A DNA stretch of 64,000 nt from an uncultured Muribaculaceae bacterium (GTDB lineage Bacteria > Bacteroidota > Bacteroidia > Bacteroidales > Muribaculaceae): contig CAJUJB010000007.1 of assembly GCA_910586595.1 (NCBI GenBank), positions 23,810-87,809 on the forward strand, given 5' to 3'. Of this stretch, positions 1 through 9,304 are shown piece by piece. The first letter of the stretch is position 1; every line of letters begins with the position of its first letter. The notes beneath the pieces are model-generated. The model saw only the letters and a program-made list of their open reading frames with translations, had not been told where the DNA came from and did not search any database. The translations under genes and the position numbers were made by a program.

Positions 1-518
1 CGTTCTTCCAGAGTAGAATTGGCGCCGTTGCGGTCGAGTATACCTTCGAGATATGCGAATTGCGCATCTGAAGCGACTATGACAGTGTCGGCGAAGTTCT
101 TGGCGGCTGCGCGGATAAGCGAGATGCCGCCGATGTCGATTTTCTCAATGATGTCTTGCTCTGACGCGCCAGATGCCACGGTAGCTTCGAAGGGGTAGAG
201 ATCGACGATGACGAGATCAATTGTGGGGATTGCATATTCGGCGAGTTCTGCGCGGTCGCCTTCGTTGTCGCGGCGGGCGAGAATGCCACCGAATACTTTG
301 GGGTGAAGCGTCTTTACGCGGCCGCCAAGTATTGAAGGATAGCCTGTAAGGTCTTCAACGGCGCGGCAGGGGATGCCGAGGCTCTCTATGAATGAGCGCG
401 AGCCACCAGTTGAAAGAAGTTCTACGCCGAGGGCGTGCAATTTTTTGACAATCGGAGTAATGCGGTCTTTGCTGTAGACCGAAACAAGTGCTGTGCGGAT
501 GGGTTTGAGTGTCGACAT
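1..518 (-). CDS. purH: PurH, bifunctional AICAR transformylase/IMP cyclohydrolase (N-terminal part, cut by window edge)
   Basis: Catalyses the last two steps of IMP synthesis in the cytoplasm. Only the first 172 codons are present; the gene runs off the left edge. The visible part is the MGS-like IMP cyclohydrolase domain, with the motifs LLSTGGS, GGRVKTLHPKVFGGIL, VDLYPFE and DIGGISLIRAAAKN in the expected order. The start is the ATG at 518 (MSTLKPIRTALVSVYSKD), which places the first conserved strand at the usual distance from the N-terminus. A promoter -7 box lies about 30 bases upstream. Two other purine genes, purA and guaA, are in this window but in separate units. The assignment is secure; the formyltransferase half cannot be checked here. 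Confidence 0.96.
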   Translation of the reverse strand, partial: MSTLKPIRTALVSVYSKDRITPIVKKLHALGVELLSTGGSRSFIESLGIPCRAVEDLTGYPSILGGRVKTLHPKVFGGILARRDNEGDRAELAEYAIPTIDLVIVDLYPFEATVASGASEQDIIEKIDIGGISLIRAAAKNFADTVIVASDAQFAYLEGILDRNGANSTLEE

Positions 519-546
519 TGGGCTATTTCTTGTAGCTATTGGATTG

Positions 547-554
547 CAAAATTA
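547..554 (-). promoter_or_regulatory. Promoter -7 box for purH
   Basis: TAATTTTG on the minus strand matches the Bacteroidetes -7 consensus TAnnTTTG and sits about 29 bases upstream of the purH ATG. No clear TTTG -33 element is seen at the expected 19-21 base spacing, so this is a half-site match only. Confidence 0.5.
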
Positions 555-689
555 CGAAAAATTTGCGGTATCTTTTATTTTTATGCGTAAAGTTTTTTTA
601 CAATTATTCCTTTACTGGGGCACTTTGTTGGCATGCTGTATCTTCGCGACGCATGCAGGCAGGGCTTATTCGTTGTATTACAGTGGAGT

Positions 690-722
690 ATAAAAGAAAG
701 CCGCACCCTTGCGGGCGCGGCT
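690..722 (-). terminator. Rho-independent terminator after the SLC13 symporter
   Basis: On the minus strand a 10-bp stem (AGCCGCGCCC / GGGTGCGGCT, one G-T wobble) with a GCAA loop is followed by TTCTTTT. It begins 25 bases past the symporter stop codon and separates that gene from purH. Confidence 0.85.
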
Positions 723-746
723 GGTATATATGGCTGTAGGCAATGA

Positions 747-2261
747 TCAGAATATGCCGTGGCTGCCGCAGAAGATAAGGACGGCGTAGCCGAGCACAAG
801 GCCTACCGCGCCCATGATAAGGCCGGTGGTAACCATGTATTTCTGCTTGATGAAGCCGGTGGCATCTGCAAGGGCGTTCGGAGGTGTCGAGATGGGGAGA
901 ACCATGGCGAGCGATGAGCAGATAGCCACACCGATGAGCAGGGTAGATACACCGCCGAGGTCAGCAAGCTGCTCGGTCATCGAAGCACCTGCAATGGCAA
1001 GTATGGGCACGAATAGAGCGGCGGTTGCTGTGTGGCTGATGAAGTTGGCCATAAGGTAACAGAGCAGGCCGGAGCCGATGATGACAACGAGGGGCGACCA
1101 GCTTCCGAAGGGGATGGCCTCGATCATGTTGGCGGCAAGGCCCGATTGCTTCATGGCCACGCCAAGTGCGAAGGCGCCGGCAATCATCCAGAGGATGCTC
1201 CAAGAGATTTGCTCAAGGTCACGCTTGGTAATCACACCAGCCATACAGAGTACGCCTACGGGCAACATGGCCACAACGTTGGCGTTGACGCCGGTGATTG
1301 AGTCGGTAAGCCAGAGAAGAACGGTGATGGCGAATGTGATATATACCACTACATCGCGCCAGCTTGCGTCGTGATGGCTCTCGATCTGGAGGTAGATCTG
1401 TTTCTGCTTGAAGGGGAAGAGGCGACGGAGAACAATCCAGGCGATGAAAAGGAGTACGAGTGTAAGAGGCACCATCACCATCATCCATTGGCCGAAGCCT
1501 ATGCCCATGTTCATGCCAGTGGGATCGTTGAGGAATTTAAGGGCGATGGCGTTAGGAGGTGTGCCGATAGGTGTGCCCATACCACCGATATTGGCTCCGA
1601 TAGGAATGGCAAGTGCGAGACCGATCTTGCCTTTGCCGTCGGCGGGCAGAGCTTTGAGCACAGGCGCGAGGAAGGTAAGCATCATCGCTGCGGTGGCGGT
1701 GTTGCTGATGAACATGGAGAATACTGCAGTTACGAGGAGGAAGCCAAGCAGAACGTTCTCCGATTTTACGCCGAAGGGCGCGAGCATGACTTTGGCGAGT
1801 TTGACATCGAGGCCGCTTTTGGTGGCTGCAATGGCTATGATGAAGCCGCCGATGAAGAGCATGATGGTCGGGTCGGCGAAGCAGTGCAGTATGGCGGTGT
1901 TGCTTACGAGATTCTCAAATTTTTCACCTATGCCGTCGGTCTGGAAAAACCATAGGGCACTGTCGGATGTGCAGAACAGCAACAGAACTACAACTATAAG
2001 CGATGTGGTCCATGCCGGAACTGAATCGAACAGCCACATAAGGGCAGCGAAGGCAAAGATGGCTATGACGCGGTGCTGCACTGGGTTGAGGTCGGGCAAG
2101 CCGTAGAGCTCAGATGGTGCGATCCACAGGAACAGGGATGCGACGATTGCTATAATCAGCTTAAGAGCTTTCAGACCAATAGGATTCCGCTGCTTGCGGT
2201 GGTCTTTTTTCCATTGATGGTAGGCTTCCACAAGATGGAAGCCGTGAAAGATAGTAAACAT
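747..2261 (-). CDS. SLC13/DASS family sodium:anion symporter
   Basis: Inner-membrane secondary transporter predicted to move dicarboxylates, citrate or sulfate with sodium. The 504-residue protein is the usual length. About a dozen hydrophobic segments are visible. Both family signatures occur twice: SNT/SHT helical-hairpin tips (SNTATAAMML near residue 190 and SHTATAALFVP near 415) and the paired GTPPNAIAL and STPPNALAD loops that form the substrate and sodium sites in VcINDY-type structures. The start at 2261 gives a short cytoplasmic, positively charged N-terminus (QWKKDHRKQRN) before the first membrane segment. It has its own -7 box upstream and a terminator downstream, so it is probably monocistronic. 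The substrate cannot be told from sequence; a succinate-like dicarboxylate is the commonest in Bacteroidales. Confidence 0.9.
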   Translation of the reverse strand: MFTIFHGFHLVEAYHQWKKDHRKQRNPIGLKALKLIIAIVASLFLWIAPSELYGLPDLNPVQHRVIAIFAFAALMWLFDSVPAWTTSLIVVVLLLFCTSDSALWFFQTDGIGEKFENLVSNTAILHCFADPTIMLFIGGFIIAIAATKSGLDVKLAKVMLAPFGVKSENVLLGFLLVTAVFSMFISNTATAAMMLTFLAPVLKALPADGKGKIGLALAIPIGANIGGMGTPIGTPPNAIALKFLNDPTGMNMGIGFGQWMMVMVPLTLVLLFIAWIVLRRLFPFKQKQIYLQIESHHDASWRDVVVYITFAITVLLWLTDSITGVNANVVAMLPVGVLCMAGVITKRDLEQISWSILWMIAGAFALGVAMKQSGLAANMIEAIPFGSWSPLVVIIGSGLLCYLMANFISHTATAALFVPILAIAGASMTEQLADLGGVSTLLIGVAICSSLAMVLPISTPPNALADATGFIKQKYMVTTGLIMGAVGLVLGYAVLIFCGSHGIF

Positions 2262-2358
2262 GATAATATAATTGTGAAGATAATGTCAGCTACTTTCGCT
2301 TTGGCTTGGAGAGGCCGCCTGTGTATGCCCTTCACGGGCGTTTTTTCAAAATCGGGTG

Positions 2359-2366
2359 CAAAGTTA
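2359..2366 (-). promoter_or_regulatory. Promoter -7 box for the SLC13 symporter
   Basis: TAACTTTG on the minus strand, about 98 bases upstream of the symporter ATG, matches TAnnTTTG. No -33 TTTG is evident. The remaining part of 2262-2556 holds the symporter leader and the terminator of korB; no gene is seen there. Confidence 0.5.
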
Positions 2367-2502
2367 TGGAAAAAATCGATAGATTGCAGCATCGTAGGGG
2401 CTATTTCGTCCGAAATTTATTTTTATCCCGCTATGGAATTTGTGAATTGATAGGTATAACCGATTGCCGCCCCGATTAATAAGAAATGAGAGAGGCGGGC
2501 AA

Positions 2503-2532
2503 TAAAAAAACCGGCCTTTCGACCGGTTTTTT
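2503..2532 (-). terminator. Terminator after korB (can work on both strands)
   Basis: A-rich run, CCGG, 8-base loop, CCGG, T-run: the stem AAAAAACCGG/CCGGTTTTTT lies just past the korB stop codon. The A and T runs flank the stem on both sides, so it could also stop plus-strand transcription. Confidence 0.8.
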
Positions 2533-2556
2533 AGTATAGTTTTGTCTCGTGCGGGC

Positions 2557-3576
2557 TTATTCGACAGTCCATGTCTCTCCTGCGAGAATCATGTCGCGGA
2601 GAGTTGAGAAGCCTTTGCGGGCGCGCACTTCTTCTTCCTGCTGCGAGACTCCGTCGTCGTAGGTCGGTGCGGCTACGTCGCGGATCACGCCGAGTGCGAG
2701 GGGAAGGTCGCCACGTCCGTCCATCATGGCAAGTTGCTGATGGAGGAAATTCGATTCGGTGTGAGCGTCGTGTACGAGCACGTCATCGAGGGTATAACCG
2801 TCTTCACCGATGGTGACAGCCTTGAGCAGGAAGCCGTCGCGGACGAGTCCGCGGTTCTTATCACGGCCGAATATCATCTTTTCGCCGTCGCGAAGGAGGA
2901 TGGTGCGGTCGGCACGCACTTCGCGGTCAGTGATGGCATTGTGGATGCCGTTGTTGAAGATGACGCAGTTCTGGAGTATCTCTACCACCGATGTGCCTTT
3001 ATGGCGTGCGGCAGCCTCAAGCACAGCCTGAGAGGTGGCAAGCTCAACGTCGATGGAGCGGGCGAAGAAATTGCCGCGGGCTCCGAAGACGAGTTCTGCC
3101 GGGATAAACGGATCTTCGACGGTGCCGTAAGGGCTTGACTTGCTCACGAAGCCACGGTCGCTCGTAGGAGAATACTGGCCCTTTGTGAGACCGTAGATCT
3201 TGTTGTTGAACAAGACAATGTTGATGTCGATATTTCGGCGCACGGCATGGATGAAGTGGTTGCCACCGATGGCAAGTCCGTCGCCGTCACCGGAAATCTG
3301 CCATACGGTCATCTCCGGGTTGGCCACTTTATAACCGGTAGCTACAGCGGCAGCACGACCATGGATGGTGTGGAAGCCGAATGTATTCATGTAGTACGGC
3401 AGACGCGATGAGCAGCCGATACCTGATATTACAGCCGTTTTGTGAGGTGGAACGCCGAGGGCACCCATAGCTTTGTGGAGGGTGTTGAGGATGGCGTGGT
3501 CGCCGCAGCCGGGGCACCAGCGCACGGCCTGATCGCTTTTGAAGTCGGCGGGTGTATAGGTCTTTGTCTCTTCCAT
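2557..3576 (-). CDS. korB: 2-oxoglutarate (2-oxoacid):ferredoxin oxidoreductase, beta subunit
   Basis: Thiamine-diphosphate subunit of the enzyme that interconverts 2-oxoglutarate and succinyl-CoA with reduced ferredoxin, the usual route in anaerobic Bacteroidales. The 339-residue protein shows RWCPGCGDHAIL near residue 20, the cofactor-binding GDGDGLAIGGNH near 95-110 with the downstream NNKIYGLTKGQYSPTS, and VVEILQNC. It starts four bases after the korA stop; the end of korA (GGAGGAATAAG) could act as its ribosome-binding site, so the two are translationally close. The assignment as Kor rather than Vor or Por rests on overall resemblance and on the fused gamma-alpha partner; substrate is an inference. 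Confidence 0.92.
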   Translation of the reverse strand: MEETKTYTPADFKSDQAVRWCPGCGDHAILNTLHKAMGALGVPPHKTAVISGIGCSSRLPYYMNTFGFHTIHGRAAAVATGYKVANPEMTVWQISGDGDGLAIGGNHFIHAVRRNIDINIVLFNNKIYGLTKGQYSPTSDRGFVSKSSPYGTVEDPFIPAELVFGARGNFFARSIDVELATSQAVLEAAARHKGTSVVEILQNCVIFNNGIHNAITDREVRADRTILLRDGEKMIFGRDKNRGLVRDGFLLKAVTIGEDGYTLDDVLVHDAHTESNFLHQQLAMMDGRGDLPLALGVIRDVAAPTYDDGVSQQEEEVRARKGFSTLRDMILAGETWTVE

Positions 3577-3580
3577 GGTC

Positions 3581-5428
3581 TTATTCCTCCATCAGTTTAG
3601 TGGCCTGCTCCACAATCTCGCTTACAGCAAAGGGCTGGCCTTGGATTTTGTTGATGCGCATGATGCGTTTCTCGGGGAATTTGCCTTGCAGATAGTCGGC
3701 GAACATGCCGGTGTTGAGTTCTGCAACAATCACACGTTTGTACTTGGCAAGTACGTCGGCTGTGTTTGCGGGGAGGGGATTGATATAGCGGAAATGTGCG
3801 AAGGCGATCTTGCGGCCTGTGGCGTTCATCTCTTCAGTTGCGGTGCGGAGATGGCCGTATGTTCCACCCCAGCCGATCAGCAGCGTGTCGGCATCCTGAT
3901 CGCCGATTACCTGAAGAGCGGGTATGTCGTCGGCTATACGCTCGATTTTGGCGCGGCGGAGTTGTACCATCTTCTCATGGTTGCATGCGTCGGTGGAGAT
4001 GGCGCCGGTCTTGGGGTCTTTCTCAAGGCCACCGAGGCGGTGGGTTGCGCCTTCTGTGCCGCTCATAGGCCAGTAACGGCCGAGGTTTTCGGTGCGCTCG
4101 TACGGGCGCCAGGTGCCTGCGGCAAGCATGTCGGCGGGTACGTCGGGAGTCTTGATGGTGGGGTATTCGTCTGCGGTGGGAATACGCCATGCCGAAGCTC
4201 CGTTGCCGATGAATGCGTCGCTGAGAAGGATGACGGGAGTCATATGCTCTACTGCGATGCGGCAGGCCTCGAATGCCATGGTGAAGCAATCGGTCGGAGA
4301 CGCGGGTGCCACTACGGCTACAGGCGACTCACCATTGCGGCCATAGAGTGCCTGCATGAGGTCGGTCTGCTCTGTTTTGGTAGGAAGGCCTGTGGAGGGG
4401 CCACCGCGCTGTACGTCGATTACCACAAGCGGGAGCTCGGCCATTACAGCCAGGCCTATGCCTTCGCTCTTGAGCGCGAGGCCAGGGCCGGAGGTTGATG
4501 TAACGGCAAGGTCGCCGGCAAATGAGGCTCCGATTGCCGAGCATACGCCGGCAATCTCATCTTCCATCTGGCAAGCCTTGACTCCAAGGTCTTTGCGCTT
4601 GGCGAGCTCGTGGAGGATGTCGGTCGCGGGAGTGATGGGGTAAGATCCCAAGAAGAGAGGACGGCCGCATTTTTCCGAGGCCATGATAAGCCCCCATGCT
4701 GTTGCAGTATTGCCGTTTATATCGGTATATACACCCGGCATAGGATCTTCGGTCTCGATGCGGTAGGTGCTTACAGATGCATGGATGTTGTGACCGTAGT
4801 CGTAGCCGGCCTGAAGTACTTTAGCGTTGGCTTCGAATACGGCTGGTTTTTTCGCAAATTTCTTACGGAGATGGTGCAGGGCACTCTCCAGAGGACGGTC
4901 GAAGAGCCAGCATACGAGTCCGAGCGCAAAAATGTTGCGGCATTTCAGGATACTCTTGTTGTCGAGTCCACTCTCGGCCAAGGCTGCCTTGGTCATTGAT
5001 GTTACGGGAACTTCAACAATCTGTGCTTTGATGCCCAGTTCCTCAAATGGGTTGTCTGTGAGATATTGTGCTTTTTTTAGGTCAGACTCCTTGAACGAAT
5101 CGATGTCGACTATGATCACACCTCCCGGCTTAAGGAATTTGTGATTGGTCTTCAAGGCTGCAGCATTCATGGCAATTAGCACGTCGCATGCGTCGCCTGG
5201 TGTGTGTACGCCTGTGCCGACGCTTACCTGGAAGCCCGATACGCCACTGAGCGAGCCCTGCGGGGCACGGATTTCAGCGGGGTAGTCAGGGAAAGTCGAG
5301 ACCTGGTTGCCGAGGCCTGCCGACACGTTGGTGAAGATGTTGCCTGCGAGCTGCATTCCGTCGCCGGAGTCGCCCGAGAAGCGCACTACCACCTTGTCAA
5401 GTGTCTTTACATTGGTTTTCTCCAACAT
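3581..5428 (-). CDS. korA: 2-oxoglutarate (2-oxoacid):ferredoxin oxidoreductase, alpha subunit (gamma-alpha fusion)
   Basis: Partner of korB. The about 615-residue protein has the gamma (CoA-side) domain first (VVRFSGDSGDGMQLAGN near residue 12, then GVHTPGDACDVLIAMN) followed by the alpha pyrimidine-binding domain (GSYPITPATDILHELA near 260, TSTSGPGLALKSEGIG near 310, QRGGPSTGLPTKTEQ near 345). The ATG at 5428 (MLEKTNVKTLDKVVVRFSG) is chosen over an ATG 57 bases further upstream because it gives the normal family start. The longer form would also begin next to the likely transcription start, since the -7 box is at 5500-5507. No small ferredoxin-like delta subunit is seen nearby; the upstream gene is mfd. 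Confidence 0.93.
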   Translation of the reverse strand: MLEKTNVKTLDKVVVRFSGDSGDGMQLAGNIFTNVSAGLGNQVSTFPDYPAEIRAPQGSLSGVSGFQVSVGTGVHTPGDACDVLIAMNAAALKTNHKFLKPGGVIIVDIDSFKESDLKKAQYLTDNPFEELGIKAQIVEVPVTSMTKAALAESGLDNKSILKCRNIFALGLVCWLFDRPLESALHHLRKKFAKKPAVFEANAKVLQAGYDYGHNIHASVSTYRIETEDPMPGVYTDINGNTATAWGLIMASEKCGRPLFLGSYPITPATDILHELAKRKDLGVKACQMEDEIAGVCSAIGASFAGDLAVTSTSGPGLALKSEGIGLAVMAELPLVVIDVQRGGPSTGLPTKTEQTDLMQALYGRNGESPVAVVAPASPTDCFTMAFEACRIAVEHMTPVILLSDAFIGNGASAWRIPTADEYPTIKTPDVPADMLAAGTWRPYERTENLGRYWPMSGTEGATHRLGGLEKDPKTGAISTDACNHEKMVQLRRAKIERIADDIPALQVIGDQDADTLLIGWGGTYGHLRTATEEMNATGRKIAFAHFRYINPLPANTADVLAKYKRVIVAELNTGMFADYLQGKFPEKRIMRINKIQGQPFAVSEIVEQATKLMEE

Positions 5429-5499
5429 AACTGATTGTTTGTGAGTGTTGTTGCTTCGTGTTTTAGGTATAGTGCCGCGGCACACTCGCCACGGCGATG

Positions 5500-5507
5500 C
5501 AAATGTA
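5500..5507 (-). promoter_or_regulatory. Promoter -7 box for korA-korB
   Basis: TACATTTG on the minus strand, 72 bases upstream of the chosen korA ATG, fits TAnnTTTG. No -33 TTTG is seen at standard spacing. Confidence 0.5.
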
Positions 5508-5581
5508 CGTAGAATTTCTGGAATAAGTTCCCGAAAATTCGTTAAATAAGAGACGATAAAAATTTCTGCCTCTTCAGCGGG

Positions 5582-8500
5582 TCAGATGGCCTCCAGGCTG
5601 AGAACTTCCTGAAGAATGGCCAGAGCCGACTCCACGGTGGCCACTTTGGCAATTGCAAATGACCTCCGGCCGTTGCGCTCGCGGATCTGAACACGCTGGG
5701 GATTGCGCTGGAGATAGTTGAGCAGGCGGCCGAACATGGGCGACTGATAATAGGCCTTGTTTGTCTCGTCGACAAAGAAGAGGAACATTTGGCCTTGTTT
5801 CATCACAACCTTCTCTATGCCCAGACGCCGGGCAAGGCGCCGCAGGCGCGGCACAAGCAGGAGCTCGCGCGCGGCATCAGGAATACGGCCGAAGCGGTCG
5901 CGCAGTCTTTCTTCGAAGGCTTCCAGCTGGTCGTCGCGCTCGATGCTGTCAAGTTCCTGATAAAGGGCGATACGCTCGCTCTCTTGGGGCACATAGCTGA
6001 AGGGGAGGAGAAGCTCGAGGTCACTCTCGATGACACAGTCAGCCACGAATTCCTCTGCGTCTTGACCGTCGGCAACTTTCTCTGCCAGGTCGGGGAACTC
6101 TTCGGTGCGCAGTTCTACCACGGCTTCTTTCAGAATTTTCTGGTATGTCTCATATCCGAGATCGGCAATGAAGCCGCTTTGCTCGGCTCCGAGCAGGTTG
6201 CCGGCACCTCGTATGTCAAGGTCCTGCATGGCGATATGAATACCGGCGCCAAGATCGGAGAAACTTTCGATGGCTTGCAGACGGCGGCGAGCATCGGGTG
6301 TAAGCGGATTGCCCGGAGGCACCATCAGGTAACAGAAGGCTTTGCGCGACGAGCGTCCTACGCGTCCGCGGAGCTGGTGCAGCTCGCTGAGACCGAAGTT
6401 CTGGGCGTTGTTTATTATTATTGTGTTGACGTTAGGCATGTCGATGCCACTTTCGATAATTGTTGTGGCAAGCAGAATGTCGTAGTCATGCGCGGTAAAG
6501 TCGTTGATGGCTTTTTCGAGTTTCTCAGGCGACATCTGGCCGTGAGCCACTATGGTGCGTGCGTCTGGCACAAGCCGTCGGATCATATTCTCCAGCTCGT
6601 AGAGGCCTTCGATGCGGTGGTTGACAAAAAATACCTGGCCGCCTCGGGCGAGCTCGAAGTTGATGGCTTCGGCCACGGTGTCGTCGCTCAGCGCGTCGAC
6701 CGAGGTGATGATGGGGTAGCGGTTTGGCGGAGGGGTGGCTATGGTGGAGAGGTCGCGCGCGCCCATCAGTGAGAACTGGAGTGTGCGTGGAATAGGGGTG
6801 GCGCTCATCGTGAGGGTGTCGATATTCACTTTGAGCTGCCGCAGTTTCTCTTTTACGGCTACGCCGAATTTCTGTTCCTCGTCAATCACCAGCAGTCCAA
6901 GGTCTTTGAATTTTACTGTCTTACTGATGAGTTTGTGGGTGCCGATGACTATGTCGATTTTTCCGGCCTCAAGATCGGCGAGAATGGCTTTCACATCTTT
7001 GGCCGAACGGGCTCGCGACAGGTACTCGACTCTGACGGGGAAGTCTTTCAGACGCTCTGAGAATGTGTGGTAGTGCTGATAAGCAAGTACGGTGGTAGGC
7101 ACAAGCACGGCCACCTGCTTGCCATCGGTGGCGGCCTTGAAGGCTGCTCGGATGGCAATCTCTGTCTTGCCGAAGCCCACGTCACCGCAGATGAGCCGGT
7201 CCATGGGCTGTTCTTTCTCCATATCGGTCTTCACAGCCTGTGTGGCGGTGAGCTGGTCGGGTGTATCTTCGTAAATAAACGATGCCTCCAGTTCGTGCTG
7301 AAGATATGTGTCGGGCGAGAAGGCGAAGCCTTTTTCGTTACGACGGGCGGCGTAGAGTTTTATAAGGTCGCGCGCAATATCTTTGAGCTTGGATTTGGTG
7401 CGGTCTTTGATTTTTTGCCATGCCCCCGAACCGATGCGGTTGATTTTTGGCGGAACGCCCTCTTTGCCCCGGTATTTGGCAAGTTTATGGAGTGCGTGAA
7501 TCGATACAAAGAGGATGTCGTTGTTCTGATAAACGAGCTTGATCACCTCCTGCATCTTACCATTGATGTTGGTGCGGAGTAGACCTGCGAATTTACCAAC
7601 TCCATGGTCGACATGCACTATATAGTCGCCCACCTCGATCTGGCCGAGTTCTTTCAGCGACAAGGCGAGTTTGCCCGAGCGGGCGCGGTCGCTCTTCAGA
7701 GTATATTTGTGGAATCGGTCGAAGATCTGGTGATCAGTGAAGACGCATATCTTGGCCTTGTGGTCGACGAAGCCTTCGTGAAGGGTGCCGTCGACTGCGT
7801 CAAACAATATTTTGTCGCCACGGTCGGCGAAAATCTCTCTTAGACGGTCGAATTGCTTGGGGTTATCGGAAAGGATATACAGACGGTAACCTTCGGCCAT
7901 AAACCTCGAGAACGAATCGGCTATGAGGTCGAAATTTTTGTGGTAGACTCCCTGGGGCGTGCAATCGAATGCTATGGTTGCCCCGGATTTACTCCGGGCC
8001 GGGGTGCCGTCTTCGCCTGGTTTGGCGGAGGTGAAGCCGACGCGTATGAATTGCGATAGCTTTGTGGCAAACTCATTCGGGTCGACCACCAGGTCGAGTG
8101 CGTCAGCGTCGCCGTCTTCAGTCAGAAGTGTGAAGGCCGACATGCCCGACTCCGCGATGGCGCGCATGCGCTCGAGCGTGAAGTTCTCGTTGCGTATAGC
8201 TATGACGCTTGTCGGGTCGATAAAGTCGAGCAGCGATTGCTTATGGCCGCGGTGGCTCACATTGGCGGTTATGTCGATGGATTCGAGCCGAGCCTCCGAG
8301 AGCTGGGTCTCGACATTGAATGAGCGTATAGAGTCGATTTCATCGCCGAAAAAGTCGAGCCTGACGGGAAGCTCGGCAGAATATCCGAAAATATCGAAAA
8401 TGGATCCGCGGATGGCGTATTGCCCCGGCTCATAGACATAGTCGACTTCCTTGAATCCGTTTTCCCGCAGCCATTTCTCGGTTTCACCCATATCGGCACG

Positions 8501-8929
8501 GGTGTCTTTGCGTAGCGACAGGGTGTAGGTACGCAGATCTTCACGCGAGGCCACGCACTCGGCGAGGGCTTCGGGGTAAGTGACCAGGAATTTCAGCGAT
8601 CCGGCAGATAGACGGTTGAGGGTCTCGGTACGCAAAATTTGGCTTGGAGCATCGACCTGGCCGTACTTTATATCGCGTCTGAAACCTGAAGGCAACATTG
8701 CCACGGCCTCTTCGCCTACCAGCCTCGATAAATCGAAGTAGAGATACCCCGCGTCGTCGAGATTATCCCCGACCACTATGACCGGTTGCCCGGAAGGGAT
8801 AGCCGAAATCATCATGGCGGCCGATGAGCCAGCAAGGCCGGTTACCAGGCCTCCCGATGAGCAAAGATTCTTGATTGCCTTTTTTCTGGAGGTGTTGACA
8901 ATCAGGCTGCGGATGTCTTCAGTCTTCAT
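5582..8929 (-). CDS. mfd: Mfd, transcription-repair coupling factor
   Basis: ATP-driven DNA translocase that removes RNA polymerase stalled at lesions and recruits UvrA. At 1115 residues it is full length. Visible in order: UvrB-like N-terminal region, RNA-polymerase-interacting CarD-like domain (QIEVGDYIVHVDHGVGKFAG), helicase motif I GDVGFGKTEIA near residue 590, DEEQKFG box, TMSATPIPRTLQFSLMG, TIIESGIDMPNVN, the arginine-finger motif QLRGRVGRS, then the translocation motif region GAGNLLGAEQSGFIADLG and the C-terminal UvrA-binding-masking domain. It lies 12 bases after the SUI1-like gene, probably at the end of one operon. Confidence 0.97.
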   Translation of the reverse strand: MKTEDIRSLIVNTSRKKAIKNLCSSGGLVTGLAGSSAAMMISAIPSGQPVIVVGDNLDDAGYLYFDLSRLVGEEAVAMLPSGFRRDIKYGQVDAPSQILRTETLNRLSAGSLKFLVTYPEALAECVASREDLRTYTLSLRKDTRADMGETEKWLRENGFKEVDYVYEPGQYAIRGSIFDIFGYSAELPVRLDFFGDEIDSIRSFNVETQLSEARLESIDITANVSHRGHKQSLLDFIDPTSVIAIRNENFTLERMRAIAESGMSAFTLLTEDGDADALDLVVDPNEFATKLSQFIRVGFTSAKPGEDGTPARSKSGATIAFDCTPQGVYHKNFDLIADSFSRFMAEGYRLYILSDNPKQFDRLREIFADRGDKILFDAVDGTLHEGFVDHKAKICVFTDHQIFDRFHKYTLKSDRARSGKLALSLKELGQIEVGDYIVHVDHGVGKFAGLLRTNINGKMQEVIKLVYQNNDILFVSIHALHKLAKYRGKEGVPPKINRIGSGAWQKIKDRTKSKLKDIARDLIKLYAARRNEKGFAFSPDTYLQHELEASFIYEDTPDQLTATQAVKTDMEKEQPMDRLICGDVGFGKTEIAIRAAFKAATDGKQVAVLVPTTVLAYQHYHTFSERLKDFPVRVEYLSRARSAKDVKAILADLEAGKIDIVIGTHKLISKTVKFKDLGLLVIDEEQKFGVAVKEKLRQLKVNIDTLTMSATPIPRTLQFSLMGARDLSTIATPPPNRYPIITSVDALSDDTVAEAINFELARGGQVFFVNHRIEGLYELENMIRRLVPDARTIVAHGQMSPEKLEKAINDFTAHDYDILLATTIIESGIDMPNVNTIIINNAQNFGLSELHQLRGRVGRSSRKAFCYLMVPPGNPLTPDARRRLQAIESFSDLGAGIHIAMQDLDIRGAGNLLGAEQSGFIADLGYETYQKILKEAVVELRTEEFPDLAEKVADGQDAEEFVADCVIESDLELLLPFSYVPQESERIALYQELDSIERDDQLEAFEERLRDRFGRIPDAARELLLVPRLRRLARRLGIEKVVMKQGQMFLFFVDETNKAYYQSPMFGRLLNYLQRNPQRVQIRERNGRRSFAIAKVATVESALAILQEVLSLEAI

Positions 8930-8941
8930 CGGGGAATGGAG

Positions 8942-9292
8942 TCAGATTATACGGGCCTTCAGGCCTTTGGAGTTAAGAAATTTAAGAACGTCGTTGCGGC
9001 GGTCGCCCTGCACGAGAATTTCGCCTCCGCGTGCTGAGCCTCCTGTGCCGAGCGAACGCTTTAGTTCAGAGGCGAGTTGGTCGATAGCCTCATCGCTGAT
9101 GGTGAAGCCAGTGATGATTGTGGCAGATTTGCCGGCGCGTCCTTTGCGCTCGAAAACAATGTCGAGGCGCCCGCTCTGCGCAGGTGCCTCGTCGGTTGCC
9201 GGAGTTTCCGGCTTTTGGGGTTCCGCTTGGTCGGCCTCGGGCATACTCTCGCGTAGGGCAGCCAGACGGTCAAGCCAATTATCGTTGTTCAT
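8942..9292 (-). CDS. SUI1/eIF1-like translation initiation factor (YciH family)
   Basis: A small, 116-residue protein whose C-terminal half is the SUI1 fold: KGRAGKSATIITGF, then LKRSLGTGGSARGGEILVQGD, then a KGLKARII end. Archaeal and eukaryotic relatives act in start-codon selection on the small ribosomal subunit; the role in Bacteroidetes is not established. The N-terminal half is acidic, proline-rich and probably disordered. Gaps to the neighbours are 12 bases on each side, which suggests co-transcription with the lipoprotein gene upstream and mfd downstream. Confidence 0.9.
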   Translation of the reverse strand: MNNDNWLDRLAALRESMPEADQAEPQKPETPATDEAPAQSGRLDIVFERKGRAGKSATIITGFTISDEAIDQLASELKRSLGTGGSARGGEILVQGDRRNDVLKFLNSKGLKARII

Positions 9293-9304
9293 CTCGTTTC
9301 TTAA

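Noticed and set aside
5429..5485. Earlier start for korA at 5485
   Set aside because: The extra 19 residues have no family counterpart and the predicted transcription start (about 5493) would leave almost no leader.
3575..6772. Long plus-strand frames opposite korA and mfd (about 307 and 327 codons)
   Set aside because: Both lie opposite unmistakable genes and encode Cys/Val/Gly-rich strings without domain signatures.
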